Positions 61,782 through 64,000 of a DNA stretch of 64,000 nt are shown here, one piece after another (position 1 is the first letter of the stretch; each line of letters opens with the position of its first letter). The position numbers and the translations under genes were made by a program. Below the pieces are notes generated by a model that worked only from the letters and a program-made list of their open reading frames with translations, did not search any database and was not told the origin of the DNA. This stretch comes from Acidobacteriota bacterium. GTDB taxonomy: Bacteria > Acidobacteriota > Blastocatellia > RBC074. The stretch covers positions 62,001 to 126,000 of the forward strand of contig JAHBSF010000005.1 of the NCBI GenBank assembly GCA_019639255.1, in the 5' to 3' direction.

Positions 61782-63976
61782 ATTACAAATCGCTTCGGTT
61801 GCCGGCGGCCCTGATTTCAACCGTCCTTGCCCTCCACGCATTTATTCCTTCGACGCCGGAGGCTGCGGTTGAGCAGGCATTTCTGGATCCTGTGAAGCTT
61901 GCCGCCGATGTTGAAATACGGCGCGACAACTACGGCGTTCCTCACATACTCGGGAAAACCGAAGAATCAGCGGCATTCGGTTTCGGCTACGCGCAGGCCG
62001 AAGATCACGCGCTGGAAATTGCTCGCCGCTTCATCGGAGGACGCGGCGAAAACGCACGTATCTTCGGAACAAGCGTCGAAAGCGATCTACTTATCAAACG
62101 TTTCGACAACGTAGAAGCGTCGAAAGCCGGGTTTGCCGAATTGAGTCCGGGTTTTCGGCGCATAGTCGCGGCCTACGTTGCGGGCGTGAACCATTACATA
62201 GCGAAAAAGCGCGCTGAACTTCCATCCTGGATTCCGGTATTCGAGCCGTGGGATGTGCTTGCGAATTCGCGTGCGGGAAATCTGCGTTCGCTTACGGATC
62301 AGGGGACAGTCCGCGCGCTGCAACGGAAATACGAGGCTCAGTCGCAGCAGACAGCGCTTGTGGCGGAGGAAAGCGAGTTATGGGAAAGCGAATCCGGATC
62401 GAATGCCTTAGCGCTGGCGCCGTCGCGAACCCTGAGCGGCAAGGCGATACTGCTGGGAAATCCGCATCTGAACTGGTCGTCGCTTTATTGGGAGGCGCAC
62501 GTTACGGTGCCGGGTGTGATGGATTTTTTCGGATCCACGCTCGTCGGAATCCCAGTGCTGCGCGCGGGATTCAATGAACATCTGGGCTGGGTTACGACTA
62601 ACAACCGCCCGGATCTTGCAGATATTTACTCGCTGAAACTCGATCCGAAGAAAGCAGATCATTACGTTTTCGAGGGCCGATCGCTTCCTCTGACAAGCAG
62701 GGAAGTTGAAGTGGAAGTGAGGCAGGCGGACGGTTCGATCAAAACCGAGCGGCGCGTTTATCACTACTCTCATCTGGGCGCAATCATCCACCGCAACACC
62801 GCGCAGGCGTTCGCCGTGCGGTCTACGATGCTCGATGCGTGGCGTTATTTCGAGGGGTTTTATCGTTTGAGCAGGACGCGCAACCTGCGCGAGTGGCTGT
62901 CGGTAATGCGGATGAATCTGGTACCCACGTCCAATTTCACCTATGCCGACGCAGCCGGAAACATCCTGTATCAATGGAACGGGCGCGTGCCGCGGCGCAT
63001 CGAGGACGGCGCGAACTACGAACTGGATGTGCCGGCGGAAACCGGCAGATACGTATGGAAGAGGTTGCACGCGCTCGAAGACTTCCCCCGCCTGCTCAAT
63101 CCGCGCGGTGGATACATTCAGAACTGCAACAATCCACCTCAGTTTACATCCCTGATCGATGTATTGGATCCGCGGCGGTATCCGGGATATTTCGAGCGCG
63201 GAGAACTCGGGCTTCGTCCGCAGATGGCGCTTGAGATGCTGGCCGGGGCGCAGAAGTTTTCGCTGGAAGACGTACTGCAAATGAAGTACAACACGAAGAT
63301 GCTGCTTGCGGATCGCGTCAAGCCGGATCTTGTAAGAGCGATTCGCGCGCAGCCCCAAATGTCCGAAGATCTGCGCAAGGGGCTCGAGATTATCGAAGCC
63401 TGGGACAATCGCACCTCGGCCGACAGCCGCGGCGCTGTGTTGTTTCAGCGTTTTTGGGATCAGTACAGAAGTGCGGTGCAGGAACCGTTTGCGCGACCGT
63501 GGAACGCAAATGATCCGGCGCGCACGCCCGCCGGGTTGTATGACGGCGCTAAGGCGGTTGCGCATCTTGAGCAGGCAGTGCGCTGGACGCGGCAGACTTA
63601 CGGATCGGAAGCCGTGGCCTGGGGCGATGTGCACAGGTATCGTTTCAAGGACGTAGACCTTCCGGCCGACGGCGCTGCTGGGACATACGGGATGTTCCGC
63701 GTGATGGGTTTCAGCGCAAGGCCGGACGGCAAGCGCGCGGCGGGTTGGGTATCGGACGCCGAACCGCTTGTGGGATTCGGCGACGGTTGGGTGCTGGCGG
63801 TCGAGTTTTCGCGCCCGGTTGCCGCCTGGTCGATCCTCGCCTACGGGCAGACTACCGATTCAACTTCGCCGCACAGCCGGGATCAGATCGGGCTTTTTGC
63901 GGCGCATTCGTACAAGAAGGTATTGTTTCGCGAAGCGGAAATCCGCGCCAAACTCGAACGTTCATATAAACCTTGA
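61778..63976 (+). CDS. Penicillin acylase family N-terminal nucleophile hydrolase
   Basis: 732 residues. Signal peptide (1-30), an alpha chain with YGVPHILGKTEESAAFGFGY, a spacer, and the autocleavage site where G207-S208-N209-A210 makes Ser208 the new N-terminal nucleophile of the beta chain. The sequence GNPHLNWSSLYWEAHV and TTNNRPDLADIY follow as in the family. Cleaves an amide bond of an acyl compound (beta-lactam side chain or acyl-homoserine lactone); natural substrate unknown. The ATGA overlap couples it to msrA. Confidence 0.9.
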   Translation: MNYKSLRLPAALISTVLALHAFIPSTPEAAVEQAFLDPVKLAADVEIRRDNYGVPHILGKTEESAAFGFGYAQAEDHALEIARRFIGGRGENARIFGTSVESDLLIKRFDNVEASKAGFAELSPGFRRIVAAYVAGVNHYIAKKRAELPSWIPVFEPWDVLANSRAGNLRSLTDQGTVRALQRKYEAQSQQTALVAEESELWESESGSNALALAPSRTLSGKAILLGNPHLNWSSLYWEAHVTVPGVMDFFGSTLVGIPVLRAGFNEHLGWVTTNNRPDLADIYSLKLDPKKADHYVFEGRSLPLTSREVEVEVRQADGSIKTERRVYHYSHLGAIIHRNTAQAFAVRSTMLDAWRYFEGFYRLSRTRNLREWLSVMRMNLVPTSNFTYADAAGNILYQWNGRVPRRIEDGANYELDVPAETGRYVWKRLHALEDFPRLLNPRGGYIQNCNNPPQFTSLIDVLDPRRYPGYFERGELGLRPQMALEMLAGAQKFSLEDVLQMKYNTKMLLADRVKPDLVRAIRAQPQMSEDLRKGLEIIEAWDNRTSADSRGAVLFQRFWDQYRSAVQEPFARPWNANDPARTPAGLYDGAKAVAHLEQAVRWTRQTYGSEAVAWGDVHRYRFKDVDLPADGAAGTYGMFRVMGFSARPDGKRAAGWVSDAEPLVGFGDGWVLAVEFSRPVAAWSILAYGQTTDSTSPHSRDQIGLFAAHSYKKVLFREAEIRAKLERSYKP

Positions 63977-64000
63977 ACGGGAGAGAATGCGCACTTCACA

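Noticed and set aside
1-64000. tRNA, rRNA, riboswitch and phage genes
   Set aside because: I looked for cloverleaf, CCA ends and typical structural gene names and found none that stand up.

Overview
The window reads as chromosomal DNA of a Gram-negative, GC-rich bacterium, most likely an Acidobacteriota member (possibly Blastocatellia). The support is indirect: an LpxC gene for lipid A, a large Oar-like TonB-dependent receptor with an N-terminal carboxypeptidase-regulatory domain, lipoprotein sorting genes, c-type haem and outer-membrane barrel proteins, and several ECF sigma systems. No rRNA, tRNA, phage gene, CRISPR array or transposase was seen.

Layout. 1-8.4 kb: a tripartite RND efflux operon (TolC-like, adaptor, 1215-residue permease with altered proton-relay positions), then a soluble transhydrogenase with an N-terminal zinc-ribbon extension. 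8.6-13.9 kb: a sigma-54 activator followed by a perfectly spaced -24/-12 promoter and a run of STAS, exported unknown, UspA, HdeD and DUF1269 genes, which looks like a stress regulon. 13.9-16.7 kb: BON/coiled-coil membrane protein, SDR and dienelactone hydrolase on the minus strand. 17.0-25.9 kb: a 1031-residue protein that fuses an ECF sigma factor to an HxxxCxxC anti-sigma-like motif and a membrane-anchored C-terminal region, then the TonB receptor, a TPR/CEPC thioredoxin-like protein and a lone DsbD alpha-domain. 26-36 kb: DinB, peroxiredoxin-like, DoxX, two SDR/NDH-2 type enzymes, a subtilase joined to a glycogen-binding-like domain, and three decayed genes (VOC, GMC oxidoreductase, aquaporin). 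36.5-50 kb: beta-oxidation pair, haem/barrel protein, NagA, lytic transglycosylase, an ECF sigma/anti-sigma/Spy-like cassette, an FHA-TM-trypsin protease, GDPD and small unknowns. 50-64 kb: lone sugar-binding lipoprotein and epimerase, LolA-like lipoprotein plus MMPL exporter, LpxC, S21, MalQ, type I pullulanase, MsrA and penicillin acylase.

The most striking feature is not a protein. From about 13.87 kb onward nearly every second intergenic gap carries one copy of a ~90-100 bp palindrome (family A: left arm GAGATAACGGAACAAACGAA..., right arm its reverse complement, loop GTTGAATAT). I count about 16 full or near-full copies plus three half or decayed copies, in convergent, divergent and tandem gaps. 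Several real genes (nagA, MMPL exporter, lpxC, malQ, pulA) run into a copy and take their last codons and stop from it. None occurs in the first 13.8 kb. A second, unrelated element (family B, ~294 bp) occurs twice; the copy at 57,120 has 88-bp perfect terminal inverted repeats and no coding capacity.

Functional links: cell-envelope maintenance dominates (two sigma/anti-sigma systems, efflux, LolA/MMPL, LpxC, lytic transglycosylase, periplasmic proteases and redox proteins), with a small alpha-glucan module (malQ-pulA, and a subtilase with a glycogen-binding-like domain). All product names rest on reading motifs by eye; no database search was run.
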